A stretch of 64,000 nt of DNA, taken from positions 124,001-188,000 of the forward strand of contig NZ_JALKAC010000011.1 of NCBI RefSeq assembly GCF_024171645.1, read 5' to 3'. The first letter of the stretch is position 1; each line of letters begins with the position of its first letter. This DNA comes from Flavobacterium sp. HSC-32F16. GTDB taxonomy: Bacteria > Bacteroidota > Bacteroidia > Flavobacteriales > Flavobacteriaceae. The notes below the pieces were generated by a model, which saw only the letters and a list, made by a program, of their open reading frames with translations, had not been told where the DNA came from and ran no database searches. The translations under genes were made by a program, and so were the position numbers. This document shows positions 26,906 to 35,592 of the stretch, one piece after another.

Positions 26906-26934
26906 TTGTATATTTACAACATAAACTTGTAAAT
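26906..26934. promoter_or_regulatory. Candidate AraC operator with three TTGTA half-sites
   Basis: ATTTACAA (26912-26919) and TTGTAAAT (26927-26934) form a perfect 8-bp inverted repeat with a 7-nt spacer. A third half, TTGTA at 26906-26910, forms another inverted pair with TACAA at 26915-26919. The site lies 8 nt before the AraC start codon and 23 nt upstream of the MFS -7 box, about where its -33 element is expected. Confidence 0.5.
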
Positions 26935-26941
26935 TTAGAAT

Positions 26942-27775
26942 ATGCCAAAATTAAATCAATTCAAAACACTGGTAATTGATGAGTTTGAAGAAGAGAAATT
27001 TCATCTTCCTCCGCATACACATACATATTACGAAATTATCTATATCAAAAAAGGAAGCGGTGTACATCATATAAACAATAACTTATTACATTATAAAGCA
27101 GGTGATTTATTTGTAATTTCTCCAGATGATGAGCATTATTTTGACATTAAAAAAAGTACCCGTTTTATTTTTATCAAGTTTACCGATAATTATTTTAATT
27201 CAAAACAAAACCTTACCTGTGATGAATTTCTAATTCACACACCGGAAAGCTTTATGCGTGACAAGATCTTAAAAGAAACGGTTTTAAAGTTTGGTGAACC
27301 CTGCAAAACCATCTTGAAAAATACAGTTGAAAATATTACAAAATATGATCAATATATTGATGTTACAAATTCGCCTATTGTTTTTTATCAGATTCTATCG
27401 ATTTTTGGACTTATAAAAGAAACTATACGATGTATGAATCTGCAGATGACTTCAACTCATATAGATAATGAACAAATTGCCAATTATATTCACCAAAATA
27501 TCTATCAGCCTAAACTAGTTCAGATTAAAGTTATCGCGAATCATTTTAATATTGCTGAAACCTATTTTAGTGCCTATTTTAAAAGAACATTTTCTATAAG
27601 TTACCGCGAATACATTCATAATTTGCGAACTACTTTAATCGAAAAACGAATTCACAATAACCAGCTTCCAATTAAACAGATTGCTTATGAATTTGGTTTT
27701 ACAGATGAAAGTCATTTATCTAATTATTTCAAAAAAAGAAAAAAAATGAAGCCGACAGATTTCAAGAAAACATAG
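26942..27775 (+). CDS. AraC-family transcriptional regulator (cupin sensor)
   Basis: Regulator of 277 residues. An N-terminal cupin (about 15-90; FHLPPHTHTYYEIIYIKKGSG, abbreviated; GDLFVISPDDEHYFD) is followed by a linker and the AraC double helix-turn-helix (about 180-277; KVIANHFNIAETYFSAYFKR, IKQIAYEFGFTDESHLSNYF). The His-rich HTHTYYE strand is usual for sugar-sensing cupins. It is divergent from the MFS exporter, the probable target. It ends 69 nt before the copper island, but its cupin does not suggest metal control of that island. Confidence 0.88.
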   Translation: MPKLNQFKTLVIDEFEEEKFHLPPHTHTYYEIIYIKKGSGVHHINNNLLHYKAGDLFVISPDDEHYFDIKKSTRFIFIKFTDNYFNSKQNLTCDEFLIHTPESFMRDKILKETVLKFGEPCKTILKNTVENITKYDQYIDVTNSPIVFYQILSIFGLIKETIRCMNLQMTSTHIDNEQIANYIHQNIYQPKLVQIKVIANHFNIAETYFSAYFKRTFSISYREYIHNLRTTLIEKRIHNNQLPIKQIAYEFGFTDESHLSNYFKKRKKMKPTDFKKT

Positions 27776-27817
27776 TTTTGAAATCTTAAATTAATAGCTG
27801 CTGTTAAAAAAAATCTA

Positions 27818-27825
27818 TAAATTTG
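27818..27825 (+). promoter_or_regulatory. -7 promoter box for the Cys-rich protein (copper island)
   Basis: TAAATTTG (TAnnTTTG), 19 nt before the proposed TTG start. The ten bases AAATTTGCAT recur upstream of copA (29745-29754), where the box is degenerate (GAAATTTG). Confidence 0.55.
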
Positions 27826-27844
27826 CATCTCTAAAGCATTTTCA

Positions 27845-28219
27845 TTGACGAAAAAAATTCACATAGTATTCTTCATTCTAACAATTGGTCTCTCTTTGAT
27901 GTCCAATTCAGGTTATGCATGCGGAAAATCTTCTGAGAAAATGTCTTGCGAAAAAAAAACAAACCCTTCTAATTCTTGTCAAAAAGACTGCTGCCAAAAA
28001 AGTCAGGATTCAAAAAAAGATCAACACGGCTGCAAGGGAAAATGCGATCATTCCAGCTGTACAACAACCGCTTTACAGTTTAGTTTGATTGCTATAAATG
28101 AGTTTGAATTCGAAAATAATCTCTTTAATTTCTCTACTGAGAAATCTATATCTTATTACAAAACCGCCAGTATTTCTGATGGCTTTACCTCTATTTGGTT
28201 AATCCCTAAAATAAAGTAA
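27845..28219 (+). CDS. Cys-rich exported protein of the copper island
   Basis: A 124-residue protein with a signal peptide (about 1-25, ..SNSGYAC). Residues 26-72 hold eleven or so cysteines in a Lys/Ser-rich setting (KMSCEKK, SCQKDCCQK, HGCKGKCDHSSC), fit for binding soft metals such as Cu(I). The last 50 residues are Cys-free. No ATG gives a complete signal peptide: ATG near 27899 would cut it, so a TTG start at 27845 is proposed. A -7 box sits 19 nt upstream. It is the first gene of the copper island; a periplasmic metal-buffer role is inference. Confidence 0.65.
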   Translation: MTKKIHIVFFILTIGLSLMSNSGYACGKSSEKMSCEKKTNPSNSCQKDCCQKSQDSKKDQHGCKGKCDHSSCTTTALQFSLIAINEFEFENNLFNFSTEKSISYYKTASISDGFTSIWLIPKIK

Positions 28220-28250
28220 TTCTACTTCTGACAGCCATAATTCCGTCGAG

Positions 28251-28300
28251 TTTAACCGCAAAGTTCGCGATGATTTACGCAACGTTCGCAAAGTTTTTTT
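28251..28300. repeat. Intergenic repeat of the CCGCAAAG/TTCGCAAAG family
   Basis: TTTAACCGCAAAGTTCGCGA...TTTACGCAACGTTCGCAAAG. The same building blocks (AACCGCAAAG, TTTACGCAA, GTTCGCAAAG) recur at 29473-29677 and, more weakly, at 61440-61478. Confidence 0.7.
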
Positions 28301-28371
28301 TTTGCGATGGACAAACAAAAAATTAAATTTAATATGGGAATTTGAATTCCTCCTTAATAAAACTACCTAAA

Positions 28372-28902
28372 ATGAAAAACTCAATATCAACTATAGCCGC
28401 AATAATCACATTATTATTTACTGCAAATTCTATTCAGGCAAATACAATAAAAACAACAGAAACAGGAACTGAAATCGCTGATTCAAGTCAGTTACAATCT
28501 GTCTATGATGCCTATTTTGTTGTAAAAGATGCATTAATTAAAAGCGATGCAAAATTAACTTCGGCGAAAGCCAAAGATTTATTAGACGCAATTACTGCCA
28601 TAAAAATGGATAAATTAAAAACTGACGAACATACTGCCTGGATGAAAGTGGTAAAAAAATTAACTGCCGATGCCAAAAGTATTTCGACTACAACCGATTT
28701 AAAAAAACAACGTGAAACTTTTAAGTCACTTTCTAAAAATACGTATACCTTAATTAAAGTTTCAAAATCAGGCGAAGTTGTTTACAAAAAATATTGCCCA
28801 ATGGCAGATGCTGACTGGTTAAGCAAAGAAAAAGCAGTTAAGAATCCGTATTACGGTTCTTCGATGTTAACTTGCGGAAACGTGGTAGAAACCATCAAAT
28901 AA
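28372..28902 (+). CDS. DUF3347 family periplasmic protein, probable copper binder
   Basis: A 176-residue exported protein (signal peptide 1-23, ..SIQAN). It is an all-helical DUF3347 domain with the family hallmark KYCPMADADWLS near residue 141 and NPYYGSSMLTCGNVVE at the end. The Cys, Met and His/Tyr residues of this hallmark resemble the metal site added to CusB-type efflux adaptors, and DUF3347 proteins are found with copper and cobalt/zinc efflux genes. ATG 28372 gives a clean signal peptide; an upstream TTG (28342) does not. The next gene starts 2 nt after its stop, so both are co-translated. Confidence 0.85.
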   Translation: MKNSISTIAAIITLLFTANSIQANTIKTTETGTEIADSSQLQSVYDAYFVVKDALIKSDAKLTSAKAKDLLDAITAIKMDKLKTDEHTAWMKVVKKLTADAKSISTTTDLKKQRETFKSLSKNTYTLIKVSKSGEVVYKKYCPMADADWLSKEKAVKNPYYGSSMLTCGNVVETIK

Positions 28903-28904
28903 AT

Positions 28905-29465
28905 ATGACGCTCTACATCAAAAATATGGTGTGCGCCCGCTGTAAAATGGTCGTGAAGTCTGAGTTTGAAAAACTTGGACTTCAGACTATTTCTGTTGAA
29001 TTAGGCGAAGTTGAACTGCAAGATGACCTCAACGATTCTCAAAAAGAAGTTTTACTTAAAAACCTGCAGACTTTAGGTTTTGATTTATTGGATGATAAAA
29101 AAACCAAAACCATCGAGAAAATAAAAAATTTAATTATCGATTTGGTCCATCATAAAAACAACGAACTCAAAATTAATTTATCTGATTATTTAGTGGAGAA
29201 TCTCAATCAGGATTACAGCACATTGAGTAATCTTTTTTCAGAGATTGAAAATACTACAATTGAAAAATACTTTATCAGTCAGAAAATAGAAAAGGTAAAA
29301 GAATTGTTGATTTATAATGAACTTTCTTTAAGTGAAATCGCTGATCTTTTAAACTACAGCAATGTCGCACATTTGAGTAATCAGTTTAAGAAAATTACGG
29401 GTTTTACACCTACTTATTTCAAGCAGTTGAAAGATAAGAAACGTATTCAGATCGAGAATTTGTAA
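28905..29465 (+). CDS. AraC-type regulator with N-terminal heavy-metal-associated domain
   Basis: A 186-residue regulator that joins a heavy-metal-associated (HMA) fold (about 1-65; MTLYIKNMVCARCKMVV, CXXC at Cys10/Cys13) to an AraC helix-turn-helix (about 85-180; NLNQDYSTLSNLFSEIE, SLSEIADLLNYSNVAHLSNQF, GFTPTYFKQLK). The CXXC loop should bind Cu(I) or a similar soft metal, so the protein is a plausible copper sensor for the island. It is encoded between DUF3347 and copA. ATG 28905 directly follows the DUF3347 stop; the in-frame TTG upstream would overlap that gene. Metal response is inference from domain content. Confidence 0.85.
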   Translation: MTLYIKNMVCARCKMVVKSEFEKLGLQTISVELGEVELQDDLNDSQKEVLLKNLQTLGFDLLDDKKTKTIEKIKNLIIDLVHHKNNELKINLSDYLVENLNQDYSTLSNLFSEIENTTIEKYFISQKIEKVKELLIYNELSLSEIADLLNYSNVAHLSNQFKKITGFTPTYFKQLKDKKRIQIENL

Positions 29466-29472
29466 TTTTTTT

Positions 29473-29677
29473 TTAACCGCAAAGGTTTACGCAAGGTTCG
29501 CAAAGACTTTTAGCCACAGATTAGAAGGATTAAAAAGATTTTAAAAATCTGTGTTAATTTTTTTAATCTGTGGCTATTTTTTTAAACCATAAATAAAGCT
29601 TTGCGAACTGTTTAATTTATTAATTAAACAAAAAACTTAGCGTGCTTTGCGTAAACCTTTGCGCTCTTTGCGGTTAA
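29473..29677. repeat. Nested intergenic inverted repeat (two repeat families)
   Basis: Outer arms TTAACCGCAAAGGTTTACGC (from 29473) and the matching GCGTAAACCTTTGCGCTCTT.. (ending CGGTTAA at 29677) enclose an inner perfect 13-bp inverted repeat TAGCCACAGATTA (29511-29523) / TAATCTGTGGCTA (29564-29576). It fills the 313-nt gap before copA. A transcript could fold into one long two-tier hairpin. Confidence 0.8.
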
Positions 29678-29778
29678 ACAACTTTTAGTAAATATTACAA
29701 ATCATTCTCAAAATTGTACAAACCGTTGTAGATCTTACTTCGGAAATTTGCATTGTAATACCTTAAAACGAAAAAACA

Positions 29779-32310
29779 ATGACTCATCAATATATAATTT
29801 CCGGAATGTCATGCAACGGCTGTCGCAGTAAAGTCGAAAAAACACTAAATGAAGTTGGAGGAATTCACGCCGAAGTAACTTTAGACCCGCCATTGGCAAC
29901 CATAACAATGGAAAAACATATTCCGACAGAAAAATTTCAGGAAGTTTTATCTGCTGCAGGGAAATATACTATTGAAATGGATTCTCCAAAAAAAAGCGAA
30001 TCTCAAGGAAAATCATGTTGTTCAGGTCACAAAAAAGAACATCATTCAGCTCATCATCACAAAAAAGAAAAAACGGTAATTCCTCATAATGCAACGGGAG
30101 TTTTTTATTGCCCAATGCATTGCGAAGGTGATAAAACCTATAATAAACCAGGAGACTGTCCGGTTTGTGGAATGGATTTAGTGCCCCAAATAGCCATTGG
30201 AACACAATTTACCTGTCCAATGCATCCAGAAGTTATTTCTAATGAGGCCGGCGATTGTCCAATCTGTGGAATGGATTTAGTACCGATGCAGGCCTCTGAA
30301 TCTGAAGAAAACAAAACTTATACCGACTTATTAAAGAAAATGAAGCTTGCGACATTGTTTACGCTTCCTATTTTCATTATTTCAATGTCGGAAATGATTC
30401 CTGATAATCCGCTTTTTAAAATCATGTCAATTGAAAAATGGAACTGGGTTCAGTTTCTATTTTCAATTCCGGTTTTGTTTTATGCCGGATGGATGTTTTT
30501 TACCCGCGCCTGGAAATCGATTATTACCTGGAATCTAAATATGTTTACCTTAATTGGTATTGGAACCAGCGTTGCATTTTTATTTAGCATTGCGGGAATG
30601 TTTTTTCCAGATCTTTTTCCGTCCGAATTCAAATCGCATCACGGAACCATTCATCTTTATTTTGAAGCAGCAACCGTCATTATAACTTTAGTTTTATTGG
30701 GACAATTATTAGAAGCCAAAGCGCACGGACAAACCAATGGCGCAATTAAAGCATTACTAAAATTAGCGCCAACCGAAGCCACTTTGGTAGAAAACGGAAC
30801 TGACAGAACCATCTCAATTCACGATATTAAAAAAGGAAATTTACTACGAGTAAAACCGGGAGAAAAAATTCCGGTTGACGGAAAAATAACTTCTGGCGAA
30901 AGCAATATTGATGAAGCTATGATTACCGGAGAACCAATTCCGGTTGATAAAAAAACGGGCGATACTGTAATTTCGGGAACTATAAACGGGACAAAATCAT
31001 TTGTTATGATTGCCGAAAAAGTAGGTTCAGAAACGTTGCTTTCGCAGATTATACAAATGGTAAATGATGCCAGCCGTTCGAGAGCGCCAATTCAAAAACT
31101 GGCAGACCGTGTTGCAAAATATTTTGTTCCAACGGTTGTTGGTATTGCTTTATTGACTTTTATTATCTGGGCAAAATTTGGCCCTGAACCTTCTTATATA
31201 TATGGATTAATAAATGCGATTGCCGTTTTAATTATTGCCTGTCCTTGTGCTTTAGGATTGGCAACTCCAATGTCGGTTATGGTGGGCGTTGGAAAAGGTG
31301 CCCAGCATGGAATTTTAATCAAAAATGCCGAAGCACTCGAAAACATGAATAAAATTGATGTTTTAATTACCGATAAAACCGGAACGATAACAGAAGGAAA
31401 ACCAACTGTCGAGAAAATTTATGCGATCGATAATAACGAGGATTTTCTATTGCAGAAAATTGCTTCGCTAAACCAATACAGCGAACATCCTTTGGCGCAA
31501 GCCGTTGTCAATTTTGCCAAAGACAAAAATCAGTCTTTACTTGAAGTTCCGGATTTTGAAGCCGCTGCCGGAAAAGGAGTTTTAGGAACCGTAAATAATT
31601 CAAAAATTGCATTAGGAAATAAAAAACTAATGGAACAGATTAATGCTTCGGTTTCTGATGATTTTGAAAGCAAAATTACAGCCGAACAAAATCTTGGAAA
31701 AACGGTTTCATACATTGCGGTAAACAATGTTATTTCGGGCTACGTAACCATAACAGATGCTATAAAAGTAAACAGTGCCAAAGCGATTAAAGATTTAATT
31801 GATCAGGGCGTTGAAGTGATCATGCTTACGGGAGATAATAAAAATACAGCCAAAGCGGTGGCCGATAAGCTTCATTTAAGTTCTTTTAAAGCCGATTGTC
31901 TTCCAGAAGATAAACTAAGAGAAATTGAACGTTTGCAGGCCGAAGGAAAAGTGGTGGCGATGGCCGGCGACGGAATCAACGATGCGCCTGCTCTAGCCAA
32001 AGCGGATATTGGAATTGCAATGGGAACGGGAACTGATGTTGCTATTGAAAGTGCCAAAATAACGCTTGTAAAAGGAGATTTAAATGGAATTGTAAAAGCT
32101 AAAAAACTGAGCTTTTCGGTGATGAAAAACATTAAGCAAAACCTGTTTTTTGCCTTTATCTACAATGTTTTGGGAGTTCCAATTGCAGCAGGGATTTTAT
32201 ATCCGGTATTCGGAATTTTGCTTTCGCCGATGTTAGCCGCGCTGGCGATGAGTTTAAGTTCGGTTTCGGTAATTGTGAATGCTTTGCGATTGCGAAATCT
32301 AAACCTTTAA
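29779..32310 (+). CDS. copA: Copper-exporting P1B-type ATPase
   Basis: ATP-driven exporter of Cu(I), 843 residues, inner membrane. Domains in order: HMA (1-70, ISGMSCNGC with CXXC at 12/15), a His-rich linker ([17 protein letters not shown]), two heavy-metal-binding [16 protein letters not shown] repeats (about 109-137 and 144-172), eight membrane helices, the actuator (MITGEP), the CPC ion site ACPCALG (Cys488/Cys490), the phosphorylated Asp532 in DKTGTIT, the HP motif SEHPLAQA and the hinge [11 protein letters not shown]. The N-terminal pair of metal-binding repeats is common in Bacteroidota. The oxidase gene follows 9 nt later, so both form an operon. The metal could also be Ag(I). Confidence 0.95.
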   Translation: MTHQYIISGMSCNGCRSKVEKTLNEVGGIHAEVTLDPPLATITMEKHIPTEKFQEVLSAAGKYTIEMDSPKKSESQGKSCCSGHKKEHHSAHHHKKEKTVIPHNATGVFYCPMHCEGDKTYNKPGDCPVCGMDLVPQIAIGTQFTCPMHPEVISNEAGDCPICGMDLVPMQASESEENKTYTDLLKKMKLATLFTLPIFIISMSEMIPDNPLFKIMSIEKWNWVQFLFSIPVLFYAGWMFFTRAWKSIITWNLNMFTLIGIGTSVAFLFSIAGMFFPDLFPSEFKSHHGTIHLYFEAATVIITLVLLGQLLEAKAHGQTNGAIKALLKLAPTEATLVENGTDRTISIHDIKKGNLLRVKPGEKIPVDGKITSGESNIDEAMITGEPIPVDKKTGDTVISGTINGTKSFVMIAEKVGSETLLSQIIQMVNDASRSRAPIQKLADRVAKYFVPTVVGIALLTFIIWAKFGPEPSYIYGLINAIAVLIIACPCALGLATPMSVMVGVGKGAQHGILIKNAEALENMNKIDVLITDKTGTITEGKPTVEKIYAIDNNEDFLLQKIASLNQYSEHPLAQAVVNFAKDKNQSLLEVPDFEAAAGKGVLGTVNNSKIALGNKKLMEQINASVSDDFESKITAEQNLGKTVSYIAVNNVISGYVTITDAIKVNSAKAIKDLIDQGVEVIMLTGDNKNTAKAVADKLHLSSFKADCLPEDKLREIERLQAEGKVVAMAGDGINDAPALAKADIGIAMGTGTDVAIESAKITLVKGDLNGIVKAKKLSFSVMKNIKQNLFFAFIYNVLGVPIAAGILYPVFGILLSPMLAALAMSLSSVSVIVNALRLRNLNL

Positions 32311-32319
32311 AAAATCAAT

Positions 32320-34557
32320 ATGAAACTACATACTTTTTTAATTGTCTTTTTAATTGCTTTGGGTGCAAAAGCCCAAAAAGTAGTTCGTTACGATTTACAC
32401 GTTCGGGATACAATTGTCAATTTTTCGGGAAAAGAAAAACGTGCGCTTACCGTAAACGGACAAATTCCGATGCCTATATTGACTTTTACAGAAGGTGATA
32501 TTGCGGAGATTTATGTCCATAATGATTTAAAAAATGAAGATACTGCCTTGCATTGGCACGGATTATTTCTTCCGAATAAAGAAGACGGTGTTCCGTATTT
32601 AACGCAAATGCCTATTAAACCCGGAACAACACATAAATATAGTTTCCCGATTATTCAGAACGGAACATATTGGTATCACAGTCATTCGGGATTGCAGGAA
32701 CAAATTGGTTTATACGGACTTTTCATTATCAATAAAAAGAAAGACGATTCGACTTTTAGAAAAGGCATTGACGATTTGCCAACCGTTCCGGTTATTTTAA
32801 GTGAATGGACGGATCTTAAACCGGAAAATGTGCAGCGAATGCTTCATAATGCCAACGATTGGTTTGCCATAAAAAAAGGCACAACACAAAGTTATTCCGA
32901 AGCAATCAAGAAAGGGCAATTCTCTACAAAAGTCACCAACGAATGGAAACGTATGAATGCCATGGACGTGAGTGATGTTTATTATGAAAAGTTTTTAATT
33001 AACGGAAAAAATGAAGATCAGCTTTCACAGTTTAAAGCCGGAGATAAAGTTCGATTGAGAATTGCAAACGGAGGCGCTTCGAGTTATTTCTGGCTGACGT
33101 ATGGCGGAGGAAAAATAACGGTTGTAGCCAGTGATGGAAACGACGTTGAACCTGTAGAAGTCGACCGTTTGATTATTGCCGTTTCTGAAACTTATGATAT
33201 TGTCGTTACGATTCCTGAAGATAAAAAATCCTTTGCTTTTTTGGCTACAGCCGAAGACAGAACCGGATCTGCTTCTTTATATTTAGGGGAAGGAACTAAA
33301 CAATCTGTCAAACATCTTCCCAAATTAAAATATTTCGAAGGGATGAAAATGATGAACGATATGATGAAGATGAATGGCGAAATGAATGATATGGGCATGA
33401 ATATGTCGCTTAACAAAATGGACATGAATGCCGTAATGTATCCTGAAATTTCCGGTGAAGAGGAATCAGCAAAAACAGAAGATCATTCGATGCATACTAT
33501 GGAAGGCATGGAAATGGCAAATGATTCTACGGCAACTTCTGAAGTTGTAACACTGAATTACGGAATGCTCAAATCTCCAACTAAAACAACATTACCAAAA
33601 GATGCTCCGGTAAAAGAATTGCGTTTTACATTATCAGGAAATATGAACCGCTATGTTTGGAGTTTAGACAATAAAGTAGTTTCTGAAACGGATAAAATTT
33701 TAATTAAAAAAGGAGAAAACGTCAGGATTGTATTGTACAACGGATCGATGATGCGTCACCCAATGCATTTGCACGGACATGATTTTAGGATTTTAAACGA
33801 GCATGGCGATTATTCTCCGCTAAAAAACGTGATTGATATTATGCCTATGGAAACCGATACCATCGAATTTCAGGCAAATGCTGATGGCGACTGGTTTTTT
33901 CATTGTCACATTTTATATCATATGATGGCTGGAATGGGACGTATTTTTAGTTATGAAAATTCAGCTCCAAATCCGTTGATTCATCATCCTGAAATGGCTT
34001 ACAAAATGCTAAAAATGGACGATCGTATGTTTCATTTTATGGCAGAAAATGATTTTGCTTCAAACGGAAACGATGGAGAAGCGATGTACAGCAACACGCG
34101 CTGGAGCATTGGAACGGAATGGAGATTAGGTTATAACGACAAACATGGTTATGAAACCGAAACGCATATTGGCCGATACATTGGAAAAAATCAATGGCTA
34201 ATGCCTTTTATTGGTTTTGACTGGCGATACCGTAAAATGGGAATGGACGAACAGGAACAAAATCTTTTTGGGCAAAAGAATACCAAAGATAATCGTTCGG
34301 TTTTCAGCATCGGAGCAGAATATACGTTGCCAATGCTTGTAAAAGCGCAAGTTGAAATGTACACCGATGGAAATGTGAGAATTCAGTTTGAACGAAAAGA
34401 CATTCCGCTTTCCAGACGTTTGCGAATGAATTTAATGTGGAATACGGATAAAGAATATATGGCGGGATTGAAATATGTGGCTGGTAGAAATTTTGGAATC
34501 ACAACACATTATGACAGCGATATGGGAATTGGATTTGGGGTTAATTTGAATTATTAA
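32320..34557 (+). CDS. Multicopper oxidase with CopB-like C-terminal domain
   Basis: Exported protein of 745 residues, signal peptide 1-18. Residues 25-560 form a CopA-type multicopper oxidase: HWHG (78-81), WYHSHSG, the type-1/type-3 cluster HPMHLHGHDF (about 482-490) and HCHILYHMMAGM (about 528-539). A Met-rich insert (about 341-403; MKMMNDMMKMNGEMND) probably binds Cu(I). About 590-745 resembles the outer-membrane protein CopB (WSIGTEWRLGYNDKHGYETE, FIGFDWRYRK, ending VNLNY) rather than oxidase sequence; classic CopA oxidases end near 600 residues. A fused oxidase/outer-membrane protein would detoxify Cu(I) at the outer membrane. Operon with copA. The CopB assignment is by eye. Confidence 0.85.
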   Translation: MKLHTFLIVFLIALGAKAQKVVRYDLHVRDTIVNFSGKEKRALTVNGQIPMPILTFTEGDIAEIYVHNDLKNEDTALHWHGLFLPNKEDGVPYLTQMPIKPGTTHKYSFPIIQNGTYWYHSHSGLQEQIGLYGLFIINKKKDDSTFRKGIDDLPTVPVILSEWTDLKPENVQRMLHNANDWFAIKKGTTQSYSEAIKKGQFSTKVTNEWKRMNAMDVSDVYYEKFLINGKNEDQLSQFKAGDKVRLRIANGGASSYFWLTYGGGKITVVASDGNDVEPVEVDRLIIAVSETYDIVVTIPEDKKSFAFLATAEDRTGSASLYLGEGTKQSVKHLPKLKYFEGMKMMNDMMKMNGEMNDMGMNMSLNKMDMNAVMYPEISGEEESAKTEDHSMHTMEGMEMANDSTATSEVVTLNYGMLKSPTKTTLPKDAPVKELRFTLSGNMNRYVWSLDNKVVSETDKILIKKGENVRIVLYNGSMMRHPMHLHGHDFRILNEHGDYSPLKNVIDIMPMETDTIEFQANADGDWFFHCHILYHMMAGMGRIFSYENSAPNPLIHHPEMAYKMLKMDDRMFHFMAENDFASNGNDGEAMYSNTRWSIGTEWRLGYNDKHGYETETHIGRYIGKNQWLMPFIGFDWRYRKMGMDEQEQNLFGQKNTKDNRSVFSIGAEYTLPMLVKAQVEMYTDGNVRIQFERKDIPLSRRLRMNLMWNTDKEYMAGLKYVAGRNFGITTHYDSDMGIGFGVNLNY

Positions 34558-34566
34558 AAAAGTATA

Positions 34567-34706
34567 GTCCCTACGGGACATTTCGGGATTGTGTTTTTTT
34601 TTACCAATATTAAACTCCTGGCTTAGTATTTACTAGATAAATATTTCGTAGAGATAAAATATTGATAAATAGAAATAGCCAGCATTTAAAATTGTCCCGT
34701 AGAGAC
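34567..34706. repeat. Inverted repeat GTCCCTACGGGAC / GTCCCGTAGAGAC
   Basis: GTCCCTACGGGAC (34567-34579) is itself a near palindrome, and GTCCCGTAGAGAC (34694-34706) is its inverted partner. Between them lies an AT-rich 115-nt stretch. This motif type is a known-looking dispersed flavobacterial intergenic element. It follows the oxidase gene and may also act as its terminator. Confidence 0.55.
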
Positions 34707-34762
34707 TTTATAAGCATTAGCATATTAACTTATCGTTGACAATTTTCAAAGCTAAATCCTAC

Positions 34763-34770
34763 TATATTTG
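34763..34770 (+). promoter_or_regulatory. -7 promoter box for the 52-aa Cys/Lys-rich peptide
   Basis: TATATTTG, 56 nt before the ATG at 34827; an upstream TTGAC at 34736 may contribute. Confidence 0.55.
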
Positions 34771-34826
34771 AAACTACATCTTCAATCAAAAAAAGAAAAA
34801 TACCTAACAATTAAATTATACAAAGA

Positions 34827-34985
34827 ATGAAAAAATTATTTACTGTTTTAGCTATTACTTTATTTACAATTGGTCTGCAAGCGCAAGACACAAAGCCAGC
34901 TCCAAAAAAGGAAAAAGCTAAAAAAGAATCATGTTGTAAAAAAACAGATGACAAAAAAGACAAAAAATGCTGCGCTAAAAAATAA
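34827..34985 (+). CDS. Exported 52-aa Lys/Cys-rich peptide
   Basis: A 52-codon gene from ATG 34827 to TAA 34983-34985. The first 20 residues are a good signal peptide (MKKLFTVLAITLFTIGLQAQ). The mature part is very basic with two vicinal cysteine pairs, KKESCCKKTDD and DKKCCAKK, fit for binding Cu(I) or other thiophilic metals. It has its own -7 box (34763) and a terminator 22 nt after the stop, which supports a real transcript. It directly follows the copper genes and probably belongs to the same response; that link is inference. I do not recognise a named family. Confidence 0.75.
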   Translation: MKKLFTVLAITLFTIGLQAQDTKPAPKKEKAKKESCCKKTDDKKDKKCCAKK

Positions 34986-35005
34986 TTGCAGCATATGTTA
35001 AATGC

Positions 35006-35040
35006 AAAAGGCTTCAAAATATTTGAAGCCTTTTTTATGT
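35006..35040 (+). terminator. Rho-independent terminator of the 52-aa peptide gene
   Basis: A 13-bp stem (35006-35018 with 35022-35034) with a short loop and a T-run. Confidence 0.85.
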
Positions 35041-35048
35041 TTTTTCTT

Positions 35049-35134
35049 TTTGCCGTGAATTTCAAGAATTTCCACGAATTATTTTTTTAATTCAAACTCA
35101 AAAATTTGTGGAAATTCTTGAAATTCGCGGCAAA
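35049..35134. repeat. Inverted repeat TTTGCCGTGAATTTC... / ...GAAATTCGCGGCAAA
   Basis: Arms 35049-35080 and 35103-35134 pair over about 30 nt with few mismatches. The arms share words (AATTTC, CACGAATT, AAATTCGC/TGGC) with the repeats at 58030-58143, 58881-59006 and 62542-62599. Confidence 0.8.
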
Positions 35135-35139
35135 AAAAC

Positions 35140-35592
35140 CTATTTCAATCTAACACTCCATTCAAAATCCATTTCAGAAACCTGCACACCTTCTTCGTTA
35201 GTTCCTATAGATTTCATCCAGAAAGTCTGTCCCTCGCCTGTTTCGATTGTATTCTTGACAGCATCGGCAATTAAGTGTCCATCGTTACAAACGAAAGTAA
35301 TTCTGCCTGTTGCTTTTTTAGTGAAGTTTCCTTTATTATTGGCTACCAGCATTGAGATTTTTTTACCGCTTTGCTGAATCTGCGAAATAACCAAAGCACC
35401 GGTTGTTAATTCTGCTGCCATTGCCTGCACCGCGAAATACATCGAATTAAAGGGATTTTGATTAATCCAGCGGTGTTTTACGCTTACTATACATCTGTCA
35501 TTGTCGATTGCTTTTACACGCACGCCGCAAAAGTATGCCGACGGCAATTTAAATAATACAAATTTGTTGAGTTTGGATACAGATATTGCCAT
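35140..35592 (-). CDS. DUF4442 hotdog-fold protein (thioesterase-like)
   Basis: A 150-residue cytoplasmic protein of the DUF4442 family, a hotdog-fold group related to acyl-CoA thioesterases. Features are the helix SVSKLNKFVLFKLPSAYFCG, the strand VSVKHRWINQNPFNSMYFAV with NPFNSMY at the start of the hot-dog helix, AAELTTGALVISQI, and strands GRITFVCNDGH and EEGVQVSEMDFEWSVR. A catalytic residue is not obvious. ATG at 35592 (MAISVSK) was chosen over an upstream codon at 35679 that adds 29 residues outside the family. Confidence 0.75.
   Translation of the reverse strand: MAISVSKLNKFVLFKLPSAYFCGVRVKAIDNDRCIVSVKHRWINQNPFNSMYFAVQAMAAELTTGALVISQIQQSGKKISMLVANNKGNFTKKATGRITFVCNDGHLIADAVKNTIETGEGQTFWMKSIGTNEEGVQVSEMDFEWSVRLK

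Noticed and set aside
27845-34985. Copper island considered as recent horizontal transfer
   Set aside because: Base composition, codon style and intergenic repeats look like the rest of the window; no integrase, tRNA boundary or direct-repeat ends.
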